Origin: Achromobacter xylosoxidans
Lineage (GTDB): Bacteria > Pseudomonadota > Gammaproteobacteria > Burkholderiales > Burkholderiaceae_B
Assembly (NCBI RefSeq): GCF_014490035.1
Contig: NZ_CP061008.1
Location: forward strand, 6,014,001 to 6,078,000
Length of the DNA: 64,000 nt
Direction: 5' to 3'
A program made the translations under genes and the position numbers. The notes under the pieces are model-generated. The model worked only from the letters and a program-made list of their open reading frames with translations, was not told where the DNA came from and made no database searches. Positions 53,374 to 62,388 of this stretch are shown here, piece after piece. Each line of letters begins with the position of its first letter. Position 1 is the stretch's first letter.

Positions 53374-54355
53374 GCCCTACGCGCGCCGTATCGCCGCCCA
53401 TGCGCTGATCCTGGGATTGGCCGCGCTTGCGCCGCTGGCCGCCGCGCAAGCCCAGGCCTGGCCGGCCCAGCCGCTCAAGGCCATCGTGCCCTTCGGCCCG
53501 GGCTCCAGCCCCGACCAGGTGGCGCGCATCGTCGGCGAAAAGGCCGGCGCCATCCTGGGCCAGAGCATCGTCATCGAGAACAAGCCGGGCGCCAGCGGCA
53601 ACATCGGCACCTATGCCATCGCCAACGCCAAGCCCGACGGCTACACCTTCGGCGTGTCCATTACCGGCCCGCTGGTCAACAACACGCTGCTGTTCGACAA
53701 GCTGCCCTATGCGCCGGCTACCGACCTGGCGCCGCTGACGCTGGCGGTGCACCAGCCCAATGTGCTGGTCGTGCCCGCCTCGGCCGGCATCGACAATATC
53801 GGCCAGTTGCTGGAAGCGCTGAAGAAAAATTCGGACAAGTACAACTTCCCGTCCACGGGAGCCGGCACGGTGTCGCACCTGGCCGTGGAACTGATGCTGC
53901 AGCAGACCGGCGCGCGCGCCACCCACGTGCCCTATCCCTCGTCGCCCGCGGCGCTGACCTCGCTGTTGTCCGGCGACACACAGTTCGCCGCGCTGCCGCC
54001 CATCGCCGTCATGCCCATGGTGAAGGACGGACGCCTGAAGGCGCTGGCCGTCACCTCTTCCAGGCGCTCGGCCCTGCTGCCCGACATCCCGACGCTGGCC
54101 GAAGTCGGCGTGCCGGGAATCGAAGGCTCGGCGTGGATCGGCTTTGTGATCTCGTCCAAGGTTCCCGCCGACATCCAGAAGAAGCTGTCCGACGCGCTGA
54201 TCCAGGCCATACGCGATCCCGAGGTCACCAAGCGCCTGCAGGCCCAGTTCATGGATCCCGCCGGCACCACGCCCGCCGAATTCCGCGCCTATATGGATGA
54301 CGAACTCAAGCGCTGGGAGCCGCTCATCAAGAAACTGGGCATCAAGGGCCAGTAA
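53366..54355 (+). CDS. Bug/TctC-family periplasmic binding protein (second of three)
   Basis: This 329-residue receptor has a signal peptide (about residues 1-31, ending AQAQA) and Bug motifs LKAIVPFGPGSSPDQVARI, VIENKPGASGNIGTYAIA and a late WIGFVISSKVPADIQKKL. Its place in the gentisate operon suggests an aromatic or carboxylate ligand related to the pathway. No TctA/TctB genes are present in the operon, while a Liv importer is. Confidence 0.92.
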   Translation: MHKPYARRIAAHALILGLAALAPLAAAQAQAWPAQPLKAIVPFGPGSSPDQVARIVGEKAGAILGQSIVIENKPGASGNIGTYAIANAKPDGYTFGVSITGPLVNNTLLFDKLPYAPATDLAPLTLAVHQPNVLVVPASAGIDNIGQLLEALKKNSDKYNFPSTGAGTVSHLAVELMLQQTGARATHVPYPSSPAALTSLLSGDTQFAALPPIAVMPMVKDGRLKALAVTSSRRSALLPDIPTLAEVGVPGIEGSAWIGFVISSKVPADIQKKLSDALIQAIRDPEVTKRLQAQFMDPAGTTPAEFRAYMDDELKRWEPLIKKLGIKGQ

Positions 54356-54401
54356 GCCGGCGCCCGGCCACGCCTCGCAATCCACACAAGGAGAACTCGG
54401 G

Positions 54402-55754
54402 ATGCTCATCACCGAACCCGCCCGCCAGGTTCCGCTCTACGGCGAATATGACGTCGTCGTGCTGGGCGGCGGCCCCGCCGGCCTGCTGGCCGCCGCCAGC
54501 GCCGCGCGCAACGGCGCCAGCGTGCTGCTGGTGGAACGTTACGGCTTCCTGGGAGGGATGGGCACGGCGGCCGGCGTATCCAACTTCTGCGGCCTGCACG
54601 CGAACGTCCGCGGCAATATCCGCCAGGTGGTCCACGGTATGACGGAGGACTTGCTGGACCGCATGCGGGCCTTGGACGGCCTCAACGAGCCGCATCTGAT
54701 CCTGGGCAAGATCCACGCCCAGGCCTACGACATCTCGGCCTTCAAGTGCGCCGCCGACGGGCTGGTCCAGGCCAGCGGCGCGCAGGTGCTGTTCCATGCG
54801 CTGGCCACCGGCCTGGCGCGCGGCGCCGACGGCAGCGTGGATGCGCTGTTCCTGGAAACCAAGTCCGGCCGCTGCGCCGTGCGCGCCAAGGTCTATATCG
54901 ATTGCTCGGGCGACGCCGACATCGCCCAATGGGGCGGCCTGCCCTTCGAAAAGGGCGACGAGCACGGCGGCATGCTTTACCCCACGCTGATGTTCAAGGT
55001 CGGCAATGTCGACGGCGCCCGCGCCCAGGAAGCCTGGAAGACCATTCCGCAGCTGATGGACCAGGCCGCGGCCAGCGGCGAATTCACCTTCCCGCGCCGC
55101 GGCGCCATCGTGCGCCCGCAAAAACATGACTACGAATGGCGGGTCAACGTCACCCAGCTGGCCAACGCCGACGGCAGCGCGGCCGACGGCACCGACGCCG
55201 ATTCCCTGTCGGCCGGCGAACTCGAAGGCCGCCGCCAGATCGTGCAATACCTCGCCTTCCTGCGCGCCAAGGTGCCGGGTTTCGAGAACGCCTATGTGCT
55301 GGACATCGCACCGCAGCTGGGCATCCGCGAAACGCGCCGCATCGTCGGCGAGGCCGTCCTGAGCAAGGAAGACGTGCTGGGCTGCGCCGACTTTCCGGAC
55401 AGCATCGGTGTCAACGGCTGGCCGCTGGAAATGCACACGGCCGGCGACGTGCAATGGCTCTGGCCGCCTATCCCCGAGTCCCGCGGCTATAACCAGCTGC
55501 CATTCCGCATGATGGTCCCCAAACGCGCCCCGGGCGTGGCGGGCAACGTGCTGGTGGCCGGACGCTGCGCCTCCATGACGCACGAAGGCCAGTCGGCCGC
55601 GCGCGTAAGCGGCAGCTGCTTCGTCATGGGCGAGGCCGCGGGCACGGCGGCCGCCATGGCGCTGCGCGCCGGCATCGCACCGGGCGACGTGCCCATTTCC
55701 GCCTTGCAGGCGCAGCTGTTGAAACAAGGCGTGTTCCTGGGCGGCCAGGACTGA
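54402..55754 (+). CDS. FAD-dependent oxidoreductase
   Basis: This 450-residue flavoprotein has a dinucleotide-binding motif DVVVLGGGPAGLLAAASAAR near residues 15-34, then RYGFLGGMGTAAGVSNFCG. The late FAD-contact segment is VLVAGRCASMTHEGQSAARV. This matches the FAD_oxidored family (PF12831), whose members act on varied substrates. It lies between the Bug receptor and the 3-hydroxybenzoate hydroxylase genes, so a role in peripheral conversion of an aromatic or carboxylate compound is likely. The precise reaction is unknown. Confidence 0.83.
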   Translation: MLITEPARQVPLYGEYDVVVLGGGPAGLLAAASAARNGASVLLVERYGFLGGMGTAAGVSNFCGLHANVRGNIRQVVHGMTEDLLDRMRALDGLNEPHLILGKIHAQAYDISAFKCAADGLVQASGAQVLFHALATGLARGADGSVDALFLETKSGRCAVRAKVYIDCSGDADIAQWGGLPFEKGDEHGGMLYPTLMFKVGNVDGARAQEAWKTIPQLMDQAAASGEFTFPRRGAIVRPQKHDYEWRVNVTQLANADGSAADGTDADSLSAGELEGRRQIVQYLAFLRAKVPGFENAYVLDIAPQLGIRETRRIVGEAVLSKEDVLGCADFPDSIGVNGWPLEMHTAGDVQWLWPPIPESRGYNQLPFRMMVPKRAPGVAGNVLVAGRCASMTHEGQSAARVSGSCFVMGEAAGTAAAMALRAGIAPGDVPISALQAQLLKQGVFLGGQD

Positions 55755-55772
55755 ACGGCGCGGAGGCCACAT

Positions 55773-56984
55773 ATGAACGCAACGCAAACCGATAAATCCG
55801 TGATCGTGGTGGGCGGCGGCATCGGCGGCCTGGCCGCCGCGCTGGCGCTGACCCGGCAAGGCATCGCCGTGCAGTTGCTGGAGCAGGCCGCGCACATCGG
55901 CGAAATCGGCGCCGGCATCCAGCTGGGCCCCAACGCCTTCGCGGCGCTGGACGCCCTGGGCGTGGGCCAGACCGCGCGCGCCCGCGCCGTCTTCACCGAC
56001 CACATCATCATGATGGACGCGGTCGACGCCAAAGAGGTCGTGCGCATCGATACAGGCGAGGCCTTCCGCGAGCGCTTCGGCGGCCCCTACGCCGTGATCC
56101 ACCGCGCCGACATCCACCTGTCCATCCTGGAGGCCGTGCAGCAGAATCCGCTGATCAGCTTTCGCACCTCCACCCAGATCGCCTCCATGTCGCAGGACGA
56201 CAAGGGCGTGGAGGCCGTGGACACGCAGGGCAACCGCTATCGCGCCGACGCCGTAGTGGGCGCGGACGGCGTAAAGTCCGTGATCCGCGAACGCATGGTG
56301 GGCGACCCGGCGCGCGTGACCGGCCACGTGGTCTACCGCGCCGTGGTCGAACGCGAGAACATGCCCGAGGAGCTGCGCATCAACGCGCCGGTGCTGTGGG
56401 CCGGCCCGCACTGCCATCTGGTGCACTACCCCTTGCGCGGCGGCCAGCAATACAACCTGGTGGTGACTTTCCACAGCCGCGAACAAGAAGAATGGGGCGT
56501 GCGCGAGGGCAGCAAGGAAGAAGTGCTTTCCTACTTCCAGGGCATCCACCCGCGTCCGCACCAGATGCTGGACCGCCCCACTTCCTGGAAGCGCTGGGCC
56601 ACCGCCGACCGCGAACCCGTGGAGCGCTGGGGCCAGGGCCGCGTGACCATTCTGGGCGATGCCGCCCATCCCATGACCCAATACATGGCCCAGGGCGCCT
56701 GCATGGCGCTGGAGGATGCGGTGACATTGGGCGAGGCCGTGAAGCAGTGCGGCCACGACTTGGAGGCCGCGTTCCGCCTGTACGAATCCGTCCGCATCCC
56801 GCGCAGCGCGCGGGTGGTGTGGTCCACGCGCGAAATGGGCAGGCTCTATCACGCGCGGGGCGTCGAACGCACCGTGCGCAACATGCTGTGGACTGGCCGC
56901 AGCCAGTCCCAGTTCTACGACGCGTTGCAGTGGCTGTACGGCTGGAAGGTGGAAAACTGCCTCGCGGGGCATTCCTCTCAATAG
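55773..56984 (+). CDS. 3-hydroxybenzoate 6-hydroxylase-type FAD monooxygenase
   Basis: This 403-residue single-component flavin hydroxylase has GxGxxG motif VVGGGIGGLAAALAL (about 11-25), the DG motif VVGADGVKSVIRER and the GD motif VTILGDAAHPMTQYMAQG. It belongs to the salicylate/3-hydroxybenzoate hydroxylase group. In an operon with gentisate dioxygenase the product should be gentisate, so 3-hydroxybenzoate is the best substrate. A salicylate 1-hydroxylase would give catechol and would not fit. Confidence 0.88.
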   Translation: MNATQTDKSVIVVGGGIGGLAAALALTRQGIAVQLLEQAAHIGEIGAGIQLGPNAFAALDALGVGQTARARAVFTDHIIMMDAVDAKEVVRIDTGEAFRERFGGPYAVIHRADIHLSILEAVQQNPLISFRTSTQIASMSQDDKGVEAVDTQGNRYRADAVVGADGVKSVIRERMVGDPARVTGHVVYRAVVERENMPEELRINAPVLWAGPHCHLVHYPLRGGQQYNLVVTFHSREQEEWGVREGSKEEVLSYFQGIHPRPHQMLDRPTSWKRWATADREPVERWGQGRVTILGDAAHPMTQYMAQGACMALEDAVTLGEAVKQCGHDLEAAFRLYESVRIPRSARVVWSTREMGRLYHARGVERTVRNMLWTGRSQSQFYDALQWLYGWKVENCLAGHSSQ

Positions 56985-57013
56985 AAAAAATGCAGGCACC
57001 CAAGGAGACAACC

Positions 57014-58189
57014 ATGAGAAAAACCGCAATCCGCGGCAGCGCCGCCCTCGCGCTTGCGCTGACCGCGTTCGCGGCCGCCGCGCAGCAGAAGCCGGTCGAC
57101 ATCGGCTTCATCGGCACCCTGTCCACGCCCGCCGGATACATCGGCGAAGACGAGCGCGACGCCTTCATGCTGGCCGTGAAGGAAGGCGGGGGCAAGCTGG
57201 GCGGCGTGCCGGTCAATGTGCGCGTGGAGGACGATGCGCTCAAACCCGCCAACGCCAAGCAGATCGCCGACAAGATGGTGCAGGGCGGCGTGCGGTTGTT
57301 CACCGGCATCAACTTCTCCAACGTCATGGCGGCCGTGGGGCCGACCGTGCTGAACGCGGGCGCCTTTTACGTCAGCCTGAACGCAGGCCCCTCCAACTAC
57401 GCCGGCAAGGCCTGCAACCCGAACTACTTCTCGGTGGCGTTCCAGAACGATTCCTACGCCGACACCGCGGGCCTGGCCGCCAACGAGCTGGGCGCCAAGC
57501 GCGTGGTCATCATGGCGCCCAACTACCAGGCCGGACGCGATGCCGTCGCCGGCTTCAAGCGCACCTACAAAGGCGAAATCGCCGACGAGATCTACACCAA
57601 GCTGGAACAGGCCGACTTCTCGGTGGAACTGGCGCGCATCCGCTCGCTCAATCCCGACGCCATCTTCCAGTTCCACCCTGGCGGCGCCGGCATCAACCTG
57701 ACCAAGCAATTCGCCAACTCCGGCCTGGCCGACAAGATCCGCATGATCACGCCCATCTACTCGATGGACGACCGCATGCTGGCCGCCACCGGCAACGCCG
57801 GCAAGGGCTTCTACCTGAGTTCGCTGTGGAGCGCGGATCTCGACAACCCGCAGAGCAAGCATTTCGTCGAAGCCTTCACCAAAGCCTACAACCGCGCACC
57901 CACCGCCTACGCGGCACAGGCCTACGACACCGCCAACCTGATCGGCTCCGCGCTGAAGGCGGTGGACGGCGACATCACCGGCCGCGCCGACGACTTCCGC
58001 AACGCGCTGCGCCGCGCCGACTTCCCCAGCGTGCGCGGCAAGTTCAAGTTCGGCTCCAACCAGCATCCGATCCAGGACTGGTACCTGTTGCACATTGAAG
58101 ATGGCCCGAACGGCAAGCTGGTCTACAAGAACCTGAAGGTCATCGCCCGCGACCATACCGACGTGCACGCCGCCGACTGCAAGATGTAA
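57014..58189 (+). CDS. Liv-type ABC transporter substrate-binding protein (aromatic acid type)
   Basis: This 391-residue periplasmic receptor has a signal peptide ending AFAAAAQ and the peripla_BP_6 fold: VDIGFIGTLSTPAGYIGEDERD, VRVEDDALKPANAKQIADKM and YAAQAYDTANLIGSALKAV. The start at 57014 has AAGGAG and yields the signal peptide. It heads the second Liv-type importer, which is probably for the aromatic acid degraded by the operon. The ligand is inference. Confidence 0.9.
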   Translation: MRKTAIRGSAALALALTAFAAAAQQKPVDIGFIGTLSTPAGYIGEDERDAFMLAVKEGGGKLGGVPVNVRVEDDALKPANAKQIADKMVQGGVRLFTGINFSNVMAAVGPTVLNAGAFYVSLNAGPSNYAGKACNPNYFSVAFQNDSYADTAGLAANELGAKRVVIMAPNYQAGRDAVAGFKRTYKGEIADEIYTKLEQADFSVELARIRSLNPDAIFQFHPGGAGINLTKQFANSGLADKIRMITPIYSMDDRMLAATGNAGKGFYLSSLWSADLDNPQSKHFVEAFTKAYNRAPTAYAAQAYDTANLIGSALKAVDGDITGRADDFRNALRRADFPSVRGKFKFGSNQHPIQDWYLLHIEDGPNGKLVYKNLKVIARDHTDVHAADCKM

Positions 58190-58250
58190 GTCCGCACGAC
58201 GCCCGGCGGATTGCGCGCAGTCCGCCGGGCCCACTCCACAAGGAGTCCCC

Positions 58251-59165
58251 ATGCTGATGTTCCTGGAGCAGGTCTTGAATGGCCTGCAGTACAGCGCATT
58301 GCTGTTCCTGCTGTCGGCGGGCTTGACGCTGGTGTTCGGCATCATGAACGTCATCAACCTGACGCACGGTTCGTTCTACATGGTCGGCGCGTTCTGCGCG
58401 GCCAGCGCGGCGGCGGCCACCGGATCGTTCCTGGCCGCGCTGCTGGCGGCGCTGGCGGGCGCGGCGCTCTATGGGCTGGTGGTGGAGCTGCTGGTGATCC
58501 GCCATCTGTACCGCCGCGACCACCTGGACCAGGTGCTGGCCACGCTGGGCCTGACGCTGTTCACCAACGAGATGGTGACGGTTCTGTTCGGGCGCAGCCC
58601 GCCTTTCATGGACATTCCGCCCTTCCTGTCAGGTTCCGTGGAGATTCTGCCCGGCCTTAACTATCCCCTCATGCGGCTGGCTTTCATCGGCGCCGGCGTG
58701 CTGGTGGCGCTGGGGCTGTGGCTGCTGATCTCGCGCACGCGCGTCGGCATGCTGGTGCGCGCCGGCGCCGACGACGGCGAAATGGTCGACGCGCTGGGCG
58801 TGAACATCCAGCGCCTGTTCACGCTGATCTTCACGCTGGGCGCCCTGCTCTGCGGCTTTGCCGGCGTGATGGCGGCGCCGCTCCTGGCGGTGGAAATCGG
58901 CATGGGCGAGCGCATCCTCATCACCACGTTCGTCGTCATCGTGGTGGGCGGAGTGGGTTCGGTGCGCGGCGCGCTGGTCGGCTCGCTCATGATAGGCATG
59001 ACCGATGCGTTGGGGCGCGCCTACATCCCGTTCTGGATGTCGCGGCTGCTGCCGCCAGAGCTGTCGGACTCGGCGAGTTCCAGCCTGGTCTCGGCCAGCA
59101 TCTACATCCTGATGGCCATCGTGCTGCTGTTCAAGCCGCGCGGCCTGGTTCCCGCGCAGCGATAG
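58251..59165 (+). CDS. Liv-type ABC transporter permease (LivH-like)
   Basis: This 304-residue permease has about eight transmembrane helices. LivH motifs are SALLFLLSAGLTLVFGIMNVINLTHGSFYMVG, GLTLFTNEMVTVLFG and VVIVVGGVGSVRGALVG (coupling region). It is the third subunit-type gene of the Liv set, 61 bp after the binding protein and 11 bp before the LivM-like gene. Confidence 0.92.
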   Translation: MLMFLEQVLNGLQYSALLFLLSAGLTLVFGIMNVINLTHGSFYMVGAFCAASAAAATGSFLAALLAALAGAALYGLVVELLVIRHLYRRDHLDQVLATLGLTLFTNEMVTVLFGRSPPFMDIPPFLSGSVEILPGLNYPLMRLAFIGAGVLVALGLWLLISRTRVGMLVRAGADDGEMVDALGVNIQRLFTLIFTLGALLCGFAGVMAAPLLAVEIGMGERILITTFVVIVVGGVGSVRGALVGSLMIGMTDALGRAYIPFWMSRLLPPELSDSASSSLVSASIYILMAIVLLFKPRGLVPAQR

Positions 59166-59176
59166 GAACGATATCC

Positions 59177-60145
59177 ATGACCAGAAAAACACTCGTCAAC
59201 ATGATCGGGCTGCTGCTGTTCGCCCTGGTGCCGGCCATCGCGTCGGCCACCGGCGAAAGCTTCCTGGTCAACCTGATGACCCGCTTTCTCATCTACGCCA
59301 TCGCCGCCGTCAGCCTGGACCTGATCCTGGGCTACGGCGCCATGGTCAGCTTCGGCCATGCCGCCTTCTTCGGACTGGGCGGCTACGTGATCGGCATCGC
59401 CGGCTTTCACCTGGCCCAGGGCGACACGCTGTTCGGCTGGAGCGGCAGCAACGCGGCGCTGGTGATGTGGCCCCTGGCCATCGCTGCCGCCGCGCTGGCC
59501 GGCCTGGTGGTGGGCTTCCTGTCACTGCGCACCTCCGGCGTGCAGTTCATCATGATCACCCTGGCCTTTGGACAGATGCTGTACTTCATCCTGGTCGGCC
59601 TGATGGTCTATGGCGGCGATGATGGCCTGTCCATTGACGTGCGCAACACCCTGCCCGGCCTGGACATGAACAACCCCACCGCTTTCTATTACGTCTGCCT
59701 GGCGCTCATGACGGCATGGATTCTGACCTGCCGCCGCATCGTCAACTCGCCCTTCGGCATGGCGCTGCAAAGCATCAAGCAGAATCCGCGCCGCAGCATC
59801 GGCCTGGGCTTGGCACCCCTGCGCTACCGGCTCACCGCCTTCGTGCTGTCGGCCGCGGGCACCGGGCTGGCGGGCGCGCTATGGGCCAACTATGCGCTCT
59901 TCGTCAGCCCCGACATGACTTCCTGGCAGAAGTCCGGCGAACTCATGGCCATGGTGATCCTGGGCGGCATGGGCTCCATCTTCGGTCCCGTTCTGGGCGT
60001 GGCCGTGTACCTGGGCCTGGAACAGATCGCCACCGCCTGGACCGAGCACTGGATGCTGATCCTGGGCCCGGTGCTGGTGCTGGTGGTGCTGTTCGGCAAG
60101 CGCGGCGTCTATGGCTGGCTGGTGGGAGGCAAGCACCATGACTGA
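59177..60145 (+). CDS. Liv-type ABC transporter permease (LivM-like)
   Basis: This is a 322-residue integral membrane permease. It has LivM features LDLILGYGAMVSFGHAAFFGLGGYVIGI, LRTSGVQFIMITLAFGQMLY and MVILGGMGSIFGPVLGVAVY. The stop overlaps the LivG-like start by 8 bp. The start at 59177 places the first helix (VNMIGLLLFALVPAI) at the N-terminus. Confidence 0.92.
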   Translation: MTRKTLVNMIGLLLFALVPAIASATGESFLVNLMTRFLIYAIAAVSLDLILGYGAMVSFGHAAFFGLGGYVIGIAGFHLAQGDTLFGWSGSNAALVMWPLAIAAAALAGLVVGFLSLRTSGVQFIMITLAFGQMLYFILVGLMVYGGDDGLSIDVRNTLPGLDMNNPTAFYYVCLALMTAWILTCRRIVNSPFGMALQSIKQNPRRSIGLGLAPLRYRLTAFVLSAAGTGLAGALWANYALFVSPDMTSWQKSGELMAMVILGGMGSIFGPVLGVAVYLGLEQIATAWTEHWMLILGPVLVLVVLFGKRGVYGWLVGGKHHD

Positions 60146-60890
60146 TCATCCCAAACTGGAAATCCGCGACCTGCAGAAATCCTTCGGCGCCGTGCGTGCG
60201 ACGCAAGGCGTCAACCTGCAGGTCCGGCCCGGCGAACTGCATGCGCTCATTGGCCCCAACGGCGCGGGCAAGACCACGCTGCTGTCGCAGATCAGCGGCG
60301 AGATCCTGCCGGACGAGGGCGGCATCCTGCTGGACGGCCGCGACATCACCCGCATGCCGGCCCACAAGCGGCCCGCGGCGGGTCTGGCGCGATCGTTCCA
60401 GATCAGCCAGCTCTATCCCGCCTTCAGCGCCGAGGACAACGTCGCCATGGCGGTGCAGGCGCGCAGCCCGGGCGGCTTCAACCTGTGGAAGAACGCCCGC
60501 AGCCTGCCGCAACTGCGCCAACCTGCCAGAGAGGCGCTGGAACGCGTCGGCCTGGGCGGCCGCACCCACGTGCGAGTTTCAGAACTGGCCCACGGCGAGA
60601 AACGCCAGCTGGAACTGGCGATGGCCTTGTCGCTGGATGCCTCGCTGTTGCTGCTGGACGAACCCATGGCCGGCATGGGCGCCGAGGAATCCCAGCGCAT
60701 GACCGCGCTGCTGCAAGAACTGAAGGGCCGCTACGCCATCCTGCTGGTCGAACACGACATGGACGCCGTCTTCGCCCTGGCTGACCGCATCACCGTGCTG
60801 GTTTATGGCAAGACCATCTTCACCGGCACGCCCGACGAGGTGCGCCATCACCCCGACGTGCGCGCCGCCTATCTGGGCGAGGAGGACTGA
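60138..60890 (+). CDS. Liv-type ABC transporter ATP-binding protein (LivG-like)
   Basis: This is a 250-residue ATPase: Walker A GPNGAGKTT, LARSFQISQLYPAFSAEDN in the Q-loop region, signature ELAHGEKRQLELAM, Walker B LLLLDEPMAGMG, H-loop VEHDMDAVF. The start at 60138 (MTDHPKLEIRDLQ) has GGGAGGC upstream and overlaps the LivM-like gene. The next ATPase starts at its last base (TGATG). Confidence 0.93.
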   Translation: MTDHPKLEIRDLQKSFGAVRATQGVNLQVRPGELHALIGPNGAGKTTLLSQISGEILPDEGGILLDGRDITRMPAHKRPAAGLARSFQISQLYPAFSAEDNVAMAVQARSPGGFNLWKNARSLPQLRQPAREALERVGLGGRTHVRVSELAHGEKRQLELAMALSLDASLLLLDEPMAGMGAEESQRMTALLQELKGRYAILLVEHDMDAVFALADRITVLVYGKTIFTGTPDEVRHHPDVRAAYLGEED

Positions 60891-61582
60891 TGCTGCAACT
60901 CAAGCAACTGCAGGCCGGCTACGGCGCAAGCAAAGTGCTGTTCGGCGTGGACTTGGACATCGCCGCGCGCCAGGTCGTATCCCTGATCGGCCGCAACGGC
61001 ATGGGCAAGACCACCACCGTGAAAACCATCATGGGCATGCTGTCCGCCCAAGGCGGCAGCATCCTGCTCGACGGCCAACCCATCGCGGGCCAGGCGCCGC
61101 ACCGCATCGCCCAACTGGGCATAGGCCTGGTGCCCGAAGGCCGCCGCGTCTTCGGCTCGCTGTCGGTGGAAGAAAACCTGATCGCCACCGCCCGCAACAC
61201 CCGCGCCGGCTGGCACGTCGGCCGCGTCTTCGACCTGTTCCCGCGCCTGAAGGAACGCCGCGCCCAATCCGCTCGCACCCTGTCCGGCGGCGAACAGCAA
61301 ATGCTCGCCGTCGGCCGCGCCCTACTCATCAACCCGCGCCTGCTCATCCTGGACGAAGCCACCGAAGGCCTGGCGCCGCTGATCCGCCACGAAATCTGGA
61401 ACTGCCTGCGCCGCCTGAAGGAAGAAGGCCAGACCATCCTGGTGATAGACAAGAACCTGAAGGAAATGGCGACGCTCGTCGACCGCCACCACGTTCTCGA
61501 AAAAGGCCGCGTCGTCTGGCAAGGCAGCCCCGCGGAACTCGCCGCGCAGCCCGAACTGGCGCAGCGCTACCTGGGCGTCTAA
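60890..61582 (+). CDS. Liv-type ABC transporter ATP-binding protein (LivF-like)
   Basis: This is a 230-residue ATPase with Walker A GRNGMGKTT, signature LSGGEQQMLAVGRAL, Walker B LLILDEATEGLAPLI. The switch region is IDKNLKEMATL, so the usual switch histidine is replaced (typical is VEQN in LivF). It ends the catabolic/transport operon and overlaps the convergent glyoxalase-like gene by 4 bp at the stop codons. Confidence 0.92.
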   Translation: MLQLKQLQAGYGASKVLFGVDLDIAARQVVSLIGRNGMGKTTTVKTIMGMLSAQGGSILLDGQPIAGQAPHRIAQLGIGLVPEGRRVFGSLSVEENLIATARNTRAGWHVGRVFDLFPRLKERRAQSARTLSGGEQQMLAVGRALLINPRLLILDEATEGLAPLIRHEIWNCLRRLKEEGQTILVIDKNLKEMATLVDRHHVLEKGRVVWQGSPAELAAQPELAQRYLGV

Positions 61583-61941
61583 TCGGATGATTCGCAGAAG
61601 CTCAGCCGATTCCCGAACGGATCGATGACCGCCATCACCCGCCCCCAAGGCATCTCTTCCACGCCGGGCCGCATATAGCCATAGCCCTTGGCGTTCACCT
61701 CGGCCTGGAACTCGTCCACGCCCCGCATCCGCACGAACACCGCGGACCCGGGCGTGGCATCGCCGTGGTGCTCGCTCAGGTGCAGCACCAGGTCGCCGCG
61801 ATGCACTTGCGCATACAGCGGCATGCCCGGCTCGAAGCGATGCTCCCAGTCCCACTCGAACCCCAGGAAGTCCAGATAGAACTCGCGCGCCTTCTCCACG
61901 GAGAAAATGCGCAAAATGGGAATGGCAGCTTGCAGATGCAT
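61579..61941 (-). CDS. Glyoxalase/bleomycin resistance superfamily protein
   Basis: This 120-residue VOC-fold protein has the two beta-alpha-beta-beta units seen as AIPILRIFSVEKAREFYLDFLGF and VRMRGVDEFQAEVNAKGYGY...VIDPFGNRLSFCE. It resembles glyoxalase-superfamily proteins that bind small molecules or act as lyases and dioxygenases. The substrate cannot be told. The start at 61941 (MHLQAAIPILRIF) is used over 61977. Confidence 0.85.
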   Translation of the reverse strand: MHLQAAIPILRIFSVEKAREFYLDFLGFEWDWEHRFEPGMPLYAQVHRGDLVLHLSEHHGDATPGSAVFVRMRGVDEFQAEVNAKGYGYMRPGVEEMPWGRVMAVIDPFGNRLSFCESSD

Positions 61942-62008
61942 GACGGCCCCAGATAAAAAAGCAAGGACGCTCAGCATAGATCACAAGCCGCACCGCAAAG
62001 CGCAAAGC

Positions 62009-62029
62009 ACAAGGCACAAGGCACAAGGC
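62009..62029. repeat. Short tandem repeat ACAAGGC x3
   Basis: Three perfect 7-bp units lie 5' of the glyoxalase-like gene and are preceded by related GCAAAGC units. It is a small microsatellite with no evident role. Confidence 0.7.
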
Positions 62030-62187
62030 ACACAGCATCACGACGCAAGACACCGCGTAAGCCCCAAAAGGCCGCCCGCGCGGCCGGCCTGGGGCGGGCC
62101 CCGCAAGACACGCCCCCCAACACAGATGTCGGCAAGAACCAGAAGAACGCCAATCGCCCCAGCTGACGTCAAGTTTCAACCGCCAGA

Positions 62188-62351
62188 GCCCGGTGCGTCG
62201 GTGGCCCGGGAGGCGCGGGGCGTCGATAAGCCCGACGGAATCCGTAGGGAAGGCCGAAGGCCTGGACGAGGATGAGGACGGGGAAGTCCGGAGCGAAGGC
62301 TCCGGACCGCAATCGTTGACCCGCGCCTCCCGGGCCACCGACGCACCGGGC
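62188..62351. mobile_element. 164-bp inverted-repeat element (MITE- or structured repeat-like)
   Basis: Perfect 32-bp inverted repeats (62188-62219 and 62320-62351) bracket a 100-bp centre. The centre contains two further hairpins: GGCC-GAA-GGCC near 62253-62263, and a 9-bp stem GTCCGGAGC/GCTCCGGAC near 62286-62307. No gene and no clear target-site duplication are seen. It may be a dispersed palindromic element or encode a structured RNA. The remaining 61942-62388 stretch holds only the small repeat at 62009. Confidence 0.7.
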
Positions 62352-62388
62352 GTCTTAAGAACCAACGACGCCCATCAAGACAAACCAA

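Noticed and set aside
54342..57029. 895-codon minus-strand frame across the FAD oxidoreductase and hydroxylase genes
   Set aside because: The plus strand holds two clear flavoproteins with full motifs; the frame shows only antisense composition.
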